A stretch of 5,201 bases of DNA, from positions 1 through 5,201 of the forward strand of contig JBAZOW010000246.1 of NCBI GenBank assembly GCA_041648495.1. The letters are read 5' to 3'. A program made the translations under genes and the position numbers. Every line of letters starts with the position of its first letter. The first letter of the stretch is position 1. Positions 1 to 5,201 of this stretch are shown one piece after another. The stretch is from Patulibacter sp041648495. GTDB taxonomy: Bacteria > Actinomycetota > Thermoleophilia > Solirubrobacterales > Solirubrobacteraceae. The notes beneath the pieces were generated by a model. The model had not been told where the DNA came from. It ran no database searches and saw nothing but the letters and a program-made list of their open reading frames with translations.

Positions 1-1
1 C

Positions 2-295
2 CGCGAGGGCACCGTCGGTCCCCAGGACCTCTCGTCGGGGACGTTCACCGTCTCCAACCTGGGGATGCTCGGGATCCGCGAGTTCACCGCCGTGCTCAAC
101 GCGCCGCAGGCCGCGATCCTCGCCGTCGGGCGGATGGAGACCCGACCGGTCTGGCGCGACGACGCGTTCGTACCGCGCTCGCTGATGACGATGACGCTGA
201 CCTGCGACCACCGGATCCTCTACGGCGCCGACGCGGCGGCGTTCCTCGGCGAGATCCGCGGGCTGCTCGAGCGGCCGCTGCGGCTGCTGCTCTGA
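2..295 (+). CDS. 2-oxoacid dehydrogenase E2 acyltransferase, C-terminal part (partial)
   Basis: The last 97 residues of a dihydrolipoamide acyltransferase (E2) catalytic domain, CAT-like fold; the start lies left of the window. E2 enzymes move an acyl group from the lipoyl arm to CoA in the pyruvate, 2-oxoglutarate or branched-chain 2-oxoacid dehydrogenase complexes in the cytoplasm. Visible family signatures are FTVSNLGMLGIREFTAVLN (residues 15-33), PQAAILAVGR (35-44) and the active-site block TLTCDHRILYGADAA (65-79). His70 (209-211) is the expected catalytic base. The usual HRxxDG motif reads HRILYG, with Tyr74 (221-223) where Asp is common; I recall this variant from other actinobacterial E2s. 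The ending LLERPLRLLL is typical, so the C-terminus looks intact. Lipoyl and E1/E3-binding domains are not visible, so the substrate class cannot be decided. The ATG at 65 is an internal Met, not the start. Confidence 0.93.
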   Translation, partial: REGTVGPQDLSSGTFTVSNLGMLGIREFTAVLNAPQAAILAVGRMETRPVWRDDAFVPRSLMTMTLTCDHRILYGADAAAFLGEIRGLLERPLRLLL

Positions 296-312
296 GCACC
301 CGACGGGGCGCC

Positions 313-360
313 CTGTCTACCTGAGCTTCACAGACAGCGACGCGTCGATTGTTGACAGCG
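313..360. promoter_or_regulatory. Candidate operator: GACAG half-sites and a 10-base palindrome
   Basis: CTGTC (313-317) is followed by its inverse GACAG at 333-337 and again at 354-358. The last two belong to a 7-base direct repeat GACAGCG (333-339 and 354-360) spaced 21 bases, two helical turns. Between them lies the perfect palindrome CGACGCGTCG (338-347), ending four bases before the TTGACA hexamer. This placement would suit a transcription factor acting at the -35 region. Which protein binds, if any, is unknown; binding by the downstream regulator itself is only a guess. Confidence 0.25.
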
Positions 361-380
361 GAGCCCGAAGGGCGGAGGAT
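352..380 (+). promoter_or_regulatory. Candidate housekeeping sigma promoter for the response regulator gene
   Basis: A perfect -35 hexamer TTGACA (352-357) is followed after exactly 17 bases by GAGGAT (375-380), which keeps the A at position 2 and the final AT of the TATAAT consensus. Transcription would begin near 387 and give a leader of about 128 bases before the ATG at 515. An alternative -10, TATGGT at 473-478, is closer to the gene but has no good -35. The -35 match is strong and the -10 match only fair. Confidence 0.35.
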
Positions 381-495
381 GCCCGCACACCACCGCGGAA
401 GACGACACGTCCACCCCAACTCGGCTGTACAGTCTCACGAAGTATTTCTTCCCTTTCTCAACTTTTGTGCAGTATGGTTTAACACGCACGAAGCC

Positions 496-508
496 GAAGG
501 GAGAGGAG
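496..508 (+). promoter_or_regulatory. Ribosome binding site of the response regulator gene
   Basis: The purine run GAAGGGAGAGGAG includes GGAG and AGGAG cores, and ends six bases before the ATG at 515. It fixes that ATG as the start over the in-frame GTG at 467, which has no comparable site and would add 16 residues unlike the family. Confidence 0.8.
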
Positions 509-514
509 CACGGC

Positions 515-1222
515 ATGGTGGATGTCCTTACCCGGCCCGCAGAGACCGCGGTGACCGAGGAGCAGCAGACGCAGGACCCGGTGACGACGTCGCGCTCGGC
601 GCGACGCCTCTCGGTGCTGGTGATCGACCACCATCCGGTCGTCCAGCAGGGCGTGCGCCTGTTCCTCGACGGCGGCGAGCGCGCGTTCCGGATCATCGGG
701 GCGACGACCGGCGGCGAGGCGATCGACGTGGCCCGCGAGTCCCGTCCGGAGATTGCGCTGTTCGAGCCGTCGCTGCCCGACATGCTGCTCGGCGAGCTGG
801 TCGAGCGCCTGCGGGCCTGTTCGCCGAACACCCGCCTGGTGGCGTTCGCCGCCCAGCTCTCGCCGACGCTCCGCGACCAGGTCGCGGCCCTCGAGATCGA
901 GGGGTTCGTCAGCAAGAACGCCGACCCCGGCACGCTGATCGCGACGGTCGCTCGGGTGGCCGCCGGCGACGTGGTCCCGCCGCCGCCGGCGCAGCAGGTG
1001 CTGCGCGACGCCGCCGACAAGCTGCACTGCGCCGCGCTGACCGCCCGCGAGCACGAGATCCTGCGGCGCGCCGCCCGCGGCGCGAACAACGCCGAGATCG
1101 CGGCCGAGATCTTCCTCGCACCGACCACGGTCAAGTCCTACCTGCAGAGCGCGCTGGCCAAGCTCGGTGCCCGTAACCGCGTCGAGGCGGTCTTCAAGCT
1201 CGGCGACCTCGGACTGCTCTGA
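515..1222 (+). CDS. NarL/LuxR-family response regulator with degenerate receiver
   Basis: A 235-residue cytoplasmic DNA-binding regulator of usual NarL/FixJ size plus an N-terminal extension. Residues 1-31 are polar and probably disordered (Thr, Glu, Gln-rich). Residues 32-151 form a receiver: VLVIDHHPVVQQGVRLFL (34-51) keeps one acidic-pocket Asp (38) and has His39 for the second. In the beta-3 strand, IALFEPSLPD (80-89) has Glu84 (764-766) where the phospho-accepting Asp should be. The switch Thr/Ser position in LVAFAAQ is Ala112. The conserved Lys is present (Lys134, FVSKNADP). A PPPP linker (155-158) leads to a LuxR helix-turn-helix, LTAREHEILRRAARG through TTVKSYLQSALAKLGARNR (175-222), which is fully normal, so the protein should bind DNA. 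Asp-to-Glu often mimics phosphorylation, so activity without a kinase is likely. No histidine kinase gene is visible. It is preceded by its own promoter-like signals and followed by a hairpin terminator. The targets cannot be told from sequence. Confidence 0.93.
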   Translation: MVDVLTRPAETAVTEEQQTQDPVTTSRSARRLSVLVIDHHPVVQQGVRLFLDGGERAFRIIGATTGGEAIDVARESRPEIALFEPSLPDMLLGELVERLRACSPNTRLVAFAAQLSPTLRDQVAALEIEGFVSKNADPGTLIATVARVAAGDVVPPPPAQQVLRDAADKLHCAALTAREHEILRRAARGANNAEIAAEIFLAPTTVKSYLQSALAKLGARNRVEAVFKLGDLGLL

Positions 1223-1230
1223 GAACCTGA

Positions 1231-1255
1231 GCGGCGGGCCCCGAAGGCCCGCCGC
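1231..1255. terminator. Shared bidirectional hairpin terminator between convergent genes
   Basis: A perfect 10-bp stem, GCGGCGGGCC (1231-1240) with GGCCCGCCGC (1246-1255), closed by the loop CCGAA on the plus strand. On the minus strand the loop reads TTCGG, allowing a UUCG-type tetraloop, which suggests the hairpin folds best in the transcript of the surface protein. It sits exactly 8 bases after the plus-strand stop (1222) and 8 bases after the minus-strand stop (1264). Neither side has a T-tract; this is common for hairpin terminators in high-GC actinobacteria. Confidence 0.75.
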
Positions 1256-1263
1256 CCGGACCC

Positions 1264-1548
1264 CTACGGCTGCGGGCAGCTCGCGACCTGGGCGTAGACC
1301 GAGAAGCTGTCGAACTGCGTCGCGCTGACGGTCGGCGTGCCCCCGACGTTGTTGCGCGCCTGGAGGTAGCTGCTGACCGCGGACGGGTCGTTCGCGCCGC
1401 CGGTGTAGCCGGCCAGCCGGGCCGTCGAGACGGCCCCGGACGCTCCACCGGCCATCCGGAACCGGAGGTCCGGAGCGCCCAGCACGCCCGTCCCGATCAC
1501 GCGGTTCTTCTGGGCGGCGTCGGTCGGGTGGCCGATGTCCAGGCACGA
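1264..1548 (-). other. C-terminal module of the beta-helix protein
   Basis: This is the last 94 residues, following directly on the third 64-residue unit. It begins SCLDIG, runs through DLRFRM and RLAGYTGG, then AVSSYLQARNN, and ends in SFSVYAQVASCPQP. The two cysteines (codons 1543-1545 and 1276-1278) bracket the module and could form a disulfide outside the cell. I recall similar tails (FRLR, RLPGY, AVxxFVQxNN) at the ends of other large bacterial beta-strand-repeat proteins, which suggests a conserved cap or display/export module; that is from memory and unverified. Confidence 0.55.
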
Positions 1549-4500
1549 CGTGCCGCCGTCGGCCGCGTCGCTGCCGATCACGATCCGCATCCCGTTGATG
1601 CCGAGCGTCGCGTCCGGCTCGGTCAGCGTGTTGCCGCGGACCGTCGCGTTGACCGCCCCGTCGCCATCGTTCTGCACGATGTCGATACCCCAGGCGTTCG
1701 TCCAGGCACGAATGCCGTTGTTCTCGATCAACGTGGTGATCGTGCTGTTGCCGTGGCCGTTGACGTAGATCCCGTCGCCCGTCGCCGACGCGGACCGGGC
1801 CTCGCCGGCGGTGCCGATCTGGTTGTTGCGGATCGTCGACTTCAGCGTCGCCGAGCTGCCCAGCGGGCTGTTGAGCACGATCGCGCTGTCCCGCGCCCGC
1901 TCGATGTCGTTCCCGTCGATCGTCACGGTCGAGTTCGCGTTGCCGGCCGGGTTGGCGGTGATCCCGCCGCCGAGCGTCTGGAATCCGGCCTGGTTGCCGT
2001 CACCCCGCAGCGTGTTGTTGAGCACCGTGACGTTCTGCGTGGTCGTGGTCGAGGCGTCCGTGGTGACCTGGACGTGGTCCCCGCGGTTCATCGTCAGCAG
2101 GGCGTTCTGGACCGTCGCGGTCAGGTTGCCGCTGCCGGTGTTGCGCAGCTGGATGCCGTCGTTGCCGTACGTCATGTTGCTGTTGCCGTAGGTGCCGCCG
2201 TCGACCGTCAGGTTGGACAGCGTGGCCGCGTCGTTGACGACCGCCAGCTGGTTGTCGGCGTTGCCGGTGACCGTCGCCGACGTCACGGTCGCGGTCCCGC
2301 CGAGCTCGGTCAGGTCGAGGCCGGACTCGTCGACCGCGTTGCCGTTGCCCGTGATCGCGTTGGCGGTCAGCACGAGACCGGTGACCCCCGCTCCACGGAT
2401 GCCGTCGTCGCCGCCGTTGGTCACGTTCACGCGGGTCAACGTGACGCCCGTCGTGCTCGACAGGTCGACGCCCGCGCCCGTCGAGGCGTTGATCGTGCCG
2501 CCCGACCCGGCCGTCGTCCCGGACCCGCTGACCGTCAGCCCGCCGGCCGATCCGGTGCTCGCCAGGCGGATGCCGCTCGGCGCGCCGTTGGACGCGATCG
2601 ACTGGAACGTCAGCCCGGCCGCCTCGATGTCCGGGCCGTTGACGTCGAGGGCCCGTCCGGAGGTGGACGCGATGCTGTTGCCCGTGCCGGTCACCGCGAC
2701 CAGGCCGCTGGCGCTCCCCGTCGTGGCGCTGAACCCGGCCCCGGACGTGGTGTCGATGTCGAGCCCGCCGCCCGTGAAGCGCAGCGCGTGGTTGCCGGTG
2801 AAGGCGGCGCTGACGGCGTCCGAGGAGCCCGTGCTCAGCGTCTTGGTCGCGCCGCTGAACGTCGTCGAGCCGCCGCTGTTGCCGGACATCGAGATTCCGC
2901 CGCCGGCGTCACTGGTGTCACCGATCGTGCCGCTCAGCGTGATGGCGCCGGCCGTGCGGTTCTGGATCACCGCCGTGGTCCCGCTGCCGTTGCCGATCGT
3001 GCCGGCGTAGGTGACGTCGCCCGTGCCCGCCGTGACGGAGACCTCGGTGCTCGTGTGGCCGGAGACCGTGCCGGTCCCCAGGTCGAGCGAGCCGGTGACC
3101 GCGTTCAGCGCCCAGCCGTAGGAGCCGCCGGTCGACGTCGTGGTGTCGATCGCGCCGGAGACGGCGGTGCTCAGCAGCGAGACGGCCGGACCCGCCGCGT
3201 TCACCGAGATCGTGCCGGCGGACGTGAAGTTCACCGTGCCGGCGCTGCTGGCGAAGATGCCCTGCGCACCCGACGTGGACGTGATCGCCACGTTCGAGAC
3301 GTTCCAGGTGCCGCTCGTGCCGTTCAGCGAGATGCCGCCGCCGGCCGCGCCGCTGGGCGTCAGCACCAGATCGTCGAGCGTGCCGGACGCGTCGCCGGCC
3401 CCGCCGTCGATCGCGTTCGCGCCGGAGCTGGTGATCGCGAGCCCCTCGACCGTGTTCCCGGCCCCGAGCGTGACGCCGCCCGAGATCGCCGGGCGGTTGG
3501 CGTCGAGTCCGCTCTCCAGTGCCGTCCCGCCGACCGTGAGGTCCTCGGCGGCGCCGACCAGCCGCTGGTTGGCCAGCAGCGACGCGCCGCCGGTCAGGCC
3601 GGTCGTCGCACCGTCGCCCTTGTAGACGTAGATGTAGGCGCCGGTCGTGGTCGCCGCGGTGTCGGCCTCGGCGAGCGTGTCGAACGGCGTGCCCGACCGT
3701 CCGTTGCCCCCGGCGGTGGCCTGGTTGTCGACGAACCAGACGCAGTCGGTGATCGCGATCGTCACCCGGCCCGTATCGGTGCCCGGCGTCGGAGACTGCC
3801 CGTCGGTGATCGTGTAGTCGAAGAAGTCGCTGGCGTCGCTGCAGCTCGTGCCCGTCGCCGGGGTGTAGGTGAAGTCGCCGTCGGCCTGCACCGTCACCGA
3901 CCCACCGTCGTTGGTCGCGAACGTGCCGGGCACCACGGAGACCGTGTCGCCCTCGACGTCGGTGTCGCCGTCGAGGATGTCCGCGGTGATCGTCTTCTGC
4001 GGGCCCGTGGGATCGGGCGCGCCGTCGGTCGGGTCGTTCCCGACGAACGACGTGTTGCCGATCGCGGAGTCGGTCCCGCTGAACGATTCGTTGTCGGCGA
4101 CCGGGTCGTCGTTGACCGCGGTCACGTTGACCGTCGCCGTGGTGGTCCCGCTGAGCACCGGCGTTCCCGTATCGGACACCGTGTAGGTGACCGTCCGGGC
4201 CGCGGTCGAGGGGTCGTCCGACATGTTGTCGTAGGCGACCGTGCGCAGGACCGTCTGGTACTGGGCCTTGGTCGCGGTGCCCGACAGCGTGAGCACGCCG
4301 GTGCTCGTGCTGTACGAGCCGGTGATCCCGCCCGAGGCCGTGAAGCTCAGGCGGTCCTGGCCGTTGGCGAAGCCGCCGGTGATCGCCACCGACGCCCCGC
4401 TGAGGTTGGCGTTGTCGACGTCGGCGACCGTCAGGGCCGTCGAGATCGCCGTCGCGGCGTCGTTCTCGGTGTAGTTGAGGGTCCCGCCGACCGCCAGCGT

Positions 4501-5199
4501 CGGTGCGTCGTTGACCGGGACGATCGTGACCGTCCGGGTCGCGGCCGCGCTGGTCTCCGCCGTCTCGTCGGTCACGCGGAAGCGGACCGTCCGCGAGGTC
4601 GTCGGATCCTCGCTCGTGTTCGCGTAGGTCACCGAGCGGAGCACGGACTGGTACTCGGCCTTGGTGCCGCTGCCGGTGAGCGTCAGGACGCCGGTCGGCG
4701 CGTCGTAGGACCCGGTGATCGACCCGGTCGGCGTGAACGCCAGGACGTCGCCCTGGGCGGCCGAGAACCCGGTGGTGATGTCGACCGTCGCGCCCGACAG
4801 CGTGGTGCTGTCGACGTCGGCGACGTTGACCCCGTCGTCGACCACGACCGGGCTGCCGTTCTCGGTGAACGAGGCCGGGGCGTCGACGTCGGTGGTGACC
4901 GTCGGCGCGTCGGGGTTCTGGGCGATCGTGATCGTCGTCGTGACCGGATCGCTGTCCTCCTCGCCGTCGCCGGCGACGAAGCTGATCGTCCGGTCGGCGG
5001 ACGAGGGCGCCGCGTGATCGTTGTTGACGTAGGTCACCGTCCGCAGCGCCGCCTCGTAGACGGCGATCGTCGCCGTGCCGCTGATCGTCAGCACGCCGCT
5101 CGTGGCGTCGTAGCTGCCGGACAGGCCGGGCGTCGACGGCAGCGCCAGCTCGTCCTCGGTCGCGTCGAAGCCGGCCGTGATCGCGACGGTCGCGCTCTC
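1264..5199 (-). CDS. Giant exported cadherin-repeat and parallel beta-helix protein (partial, C-terminal 1311 residues)
   Basis: The frame is open from the right edge (first complete codon 5197-5199) to the TAG at 1264-1266; start and signal peptide lie outside. The GTG at 5094 falls inside a repeat and is not the start. Domains, numbered from the edge: cadherin-like repeats at 1-97 (partial), 98-231 and 232-364, each ending in an (N/V)xDxP linker; one Big_9/tandem-95-like domain at about 366-484 (DTDVEGDTVSV, DGDFTYTPATG, FFDYTITDG); a pectin-lyase-type entry motif FVDNQATAGGNG with PFDTLAEA and QRLVG from about 489; then parallel beta-helix coils to about 1217; then a C-terminal module. It is rich in Gly, Thr, Ser, Ala, Asn and Asp, very poor in Lys, and has only four Cys. 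I see no LPxTG signal, no membrane segment and no beta-barrel. It is likely a secreted or wall-associated adhesin or polysaccharide-binding protein. No catalytic residues are recognisable, so lyase activity is not claimed. Confidence 0.9.
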   Translation of the reverse strand, partial: ESATVAITAGFDATEDELALPSTPGLSGSYDATSGVLTISGTATIAVYEAALRTVTYVNNDHAAPSSADRTISFVAGDGEEDSDPVTTTITIAQNPDAPTVTTDVDAPASFTENGSPVVVDDGVNVADVDSTTLSGATVDITTGFSAAQGDVLAFTPTGSITGSYDAPTGVLTLTGSGTKAEYQSVLRSVTYANTSEDPTTSRTVRFRVTDETAETSAAATRTVTIVPVNDAPTLAVGGTLNYTENDAATAISTALTVADVDNANLSGASVAITGGFANGQDRLSFTASGGITGSYSTSTGVLTLSGTATKAQYQTVLRTVAYDNMSDDPSTAARTVTYTVSDTGTPVLSGTTTATVNVTAVNDDPVADNESFSGTDSAIGNTSFVGNDPTDGAPDPTGPQKTITADILDGDTDVEGDTVSVVPGTFATNDGGSVTVQADGDFTYTPATGTSCSDASDFFDYTITDGQSPTPGTDTGRVTIAITDCVWFVDNQATAGGNGRSGTPFDTLAEADTAATTTGAYIYVYKGDGATTGLTGGASLLANQRLVGAAEDLTVGGTALESGLDANRPAISGGVTLGAGNTVEGLAITSSGANAIDGGAGDASGTLDDLVLTPSGAAGGGISLNGTSGTWNVSNVAITSTSGAQGIFASSAGTVNFTSAGTISVNAAGPAVSLLSTAVSGAIDTTTSTGGSYGWALNAVTGSLDLGTGTVSGHTSTEVSVTAGTGDVTYAGTIGNGSGTTAVIQNRTAGAITLSGTIGDTSDAGGGISMSGNSGGSTTFSGATKTLSTGSSDAVSAAFTGNHALRFTGGGLDIDTTSGAGFSATTGSASGLVAVTGTGNSIASTSGRALDVNGPDIEAAGLTFQSIASNGAPSGIRLASTGSAGGLTVSGSGTTAGSGGTINASTGAGVDLSSTTGVTLTRVNVTNGGDDGIRGAGVTGLVLTANAITGNGNAVDESGLDLTELGGTATVTSATVTGNADNQLAVVNDAATLSNLTVDGGTYGNSNMTYGNDGIQLRNTGSGNLTATVQNALLTMNRGDHVQVTTDASTTTTQNVTVLNNTLRGDGNQAGFQTLGGGITANPAGNANSTVTIDGNDIERARDSAIVLNSPLGSSATLKSTIRNNQIGTAGEARSASATGDGIYVNGHGNSTITTLIENNGIRAWTNAWGIDIVQNDGDGAVNATVRGNTLTEPDATLGINGMRIVIGSDAADGGTSCLDIGHPTDAAQKNRVIGTGVLGAPDLRFRMAGGASGAVSTARLAGYTGGANDPSAVSSYLQARNNVGGTPTVSATQFDSFSVYAQVASCPQP
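1549..2124 (-). repeat. Three 64-residue beta-helix super-repeats (two coils each)
   Basis: Three consecutive units of exactly 192 bases: 1933-2124, 1741-1932 and 1549-1740. Each has two coils with a turn of the form (V/I)xxNx(L/I). The Asn-turn codons start at 2101 (Ala here), 2014, 1909, 1822, 1717 and 1630, giving spacings of 29, 35, 29, 35 and 29 residues. Aligned turns are VQNALL, VLNNTL, IDGNDI, IRNNQI, IENNGI and VRGNTL. The late part of each unit also aligns: GGGITANPAGN, GDGIYVNGHGN and NGMRIVIGSDA. The conserved Asn is expected to form the inward ladder seen in parallel beta-helices. Coils before 2124 are less regular. Confidence 0.8.
4108..4506 (-). repeat. Cadherin-like repeat C (133 residues)
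   Basis: A full unit ending in VND. It starts YTENDAATAI and LTVADVDNANLSGASVAI, then ITGSYSTSTGVLTLSGTATK and YQTVLRTVAYDNMSDDP. It matches repeat B closely through the GSY...TGVLT core and the LR(T/S)V.Y.N strand. The period differs from B by one residue only. Confidence 0.82.
4507..4908 (-). repeat. Cadherin-like repeat B (134 residues)
   Basis: A full unit from the AP after the NPD linker to the D of VNDAP. It starts with a TENGSPVVV strand and NVADVDSTTLSGATVDI, whose DxD motif fits calcium binding in cadherin-like folds, followed by ITGSYDAPTGVLTLTGSGT and YQSVLRSVTYANTSEDP. Calcium binding is inferred from the fold and motif. Confidence 0.8.
4909..5199 (-). repeat. Cadherin-like repeat A (partial, N-terminal part off the window)
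   Basis: The 97 visible residues show the shared core: SATVAITAGF, then LSGSYDATSGVLTISGTAT, then YEAALRTVTYVN, ending in a run of Thr and Ile and the linker NPDAP. It is the most diverged of the three copies: it has Leu-Ser in place of Ile-Thr before GSY, and the linker has Pro where the others have Asn-Asp spacing. More copies probably continue beyond the right edge. Confidence 0.75.
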
Positions 5200-5201
5200 G
5201 A

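Larger units (their letters stand above)
296..514. other. Intergenic spacer with regulatory signals
   Basis: A 219-base gap between the E2 stop and the regulator start. Its first half is GC-rich and holds the 8-base palindrome GGGCGCCC (306-313), GACAG-type half-sites, a 10-base palindrome and a promoter-like pair. Its second half, about 429-482, is strikingly AT-rich for this genome and holds the 8-base palindrome CTGTACAG (425-432) and a weak GAAG/CTTC hairpin (439-451). I see no convincing small gene. The frames that cross it are shadows running into the regulator on other frames. Confidence 0.6.

Noticed and set aside
313..337. Possible terminator hairpin CTGTCT/AGACAG after the E2 gene
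   Set aside because: Only 6 bp with a 13-base loop and no T-tract; more plausibly a pair of protein-binding half-sites, so no terminator is called for E2.
467..514. GTG start at 467 giving a 16-residue longer regulator
   Set aside because: The strong ribosome binding site at 496-508 would lie inside the gene, the extra residues do not look like the family, and the ATG at 515 has ideal spacing.
349..1176. Plus-strand frame of 275 codons overlapping the regulator
   Set aside because: Highly Arg/Ala/Gly-rich shadow of the response regulator in another frame.
479..1546. Minus-strand open frame of 355 codons and the one at 328-1134, opposite the regulator
   Set aside because: Arg/Gly/Pro-rich translations without a domain; they cross the terminator and both real genes, whose protein homology is clear.
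2192..3010. Plus-strand open frame of 272 codons, and similar ones at 1811-2191, 3140-3625 and 3869-4186
   Set aside because: They lie opposite the beta-repeat gene, encode Pro/Val/Ser-rich translations with no domain, and are expected mirror frames in GC-rich Thr/Gly/Val-coding sequence.
1264..3744. Pectate lyase or other polysaccharide lyase activity of the beta-helix
   Set aside because: The fold fits, but no catalytic Asp/Lys/Arg cluster typical of these enzymes is recognisable.
4108..5199. CRISPR-like or DNA-level repeat array
   Set aside because: The repeats are protein domains of about 400 bases with diverged codons, not short identical repeats with spacers.

Overview
The window is very GC-rich, its codons end mostly in G or C, and it encodes parts of three genes. 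It looks like a high-GC actinobacterium. The E2 terminus with a Tyr-for-Asp change in its active-site motif, and the giant Ser/Thr/Gly/Ala-rich beta-repeat protein, make me think of Thermoleophilia/Solirubrobacterales. That placement is an impression, not a proof.

Layout. (1) Positions 2-295, plus strand: the last 97 residues of a 2-oxoacid dehydrogenase E2 acyltransferase, cut by the left edge. (2) Positions 296-514: a 219-base spacer holding a candidate promoter (TTGACA, 17 bases, GAGGAT), a 10-base palindrome, three GACAG/CTGTC half-sites about two helical turns apart, an AT-rich leader and a strong ribosome binding site. (3) Positions 515-1222, plus strand: a 235-residue NarL/LuxR-type response regulator whose receiver has Glu in place of the phospho-accepting Asp and Ala in place of the switch Thr/Ser. 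It is probably a phosphorylation-independent, perhaps constitutively active, regulator. (4) Positions 1231-1255: a perfect 10-bp GC hairpin exactly 8 bases from each flanking stop codon, a shared terminator for two converging genes. (5) Positions 1264 to at least 5199, minus strand: the C-terminal 1311 residues of a very large exported protein whose start lies beyond the right edge. Its order, N to C, is three cadherin-like repeats of 133-134 residues, one Big_9/tandem-95-like domain, a right-handed parallel beta-helix of about 700 residues, and a short C-terminal module with two cysteines.

The best new structure is inside the beta-helix. Its last part is built of three 64-residue super-repeats, each made of two coils. 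The Asn-turn positions alternate 29 and 35 residues apart with no deviation over five intervals, and the C-terminal module starts straight after.

How the genes fit together: the E2 fragment is metabolic and ends its own unit. The regulator appears to be transcribed alone from its own promoter. The surface protein runs toward it and shares only the terminator. Adjacency alone gives no proof that the regulator controls the surface protein. I see no tRNA, rRNA, CRISPR array, insertion sequence or transposase.
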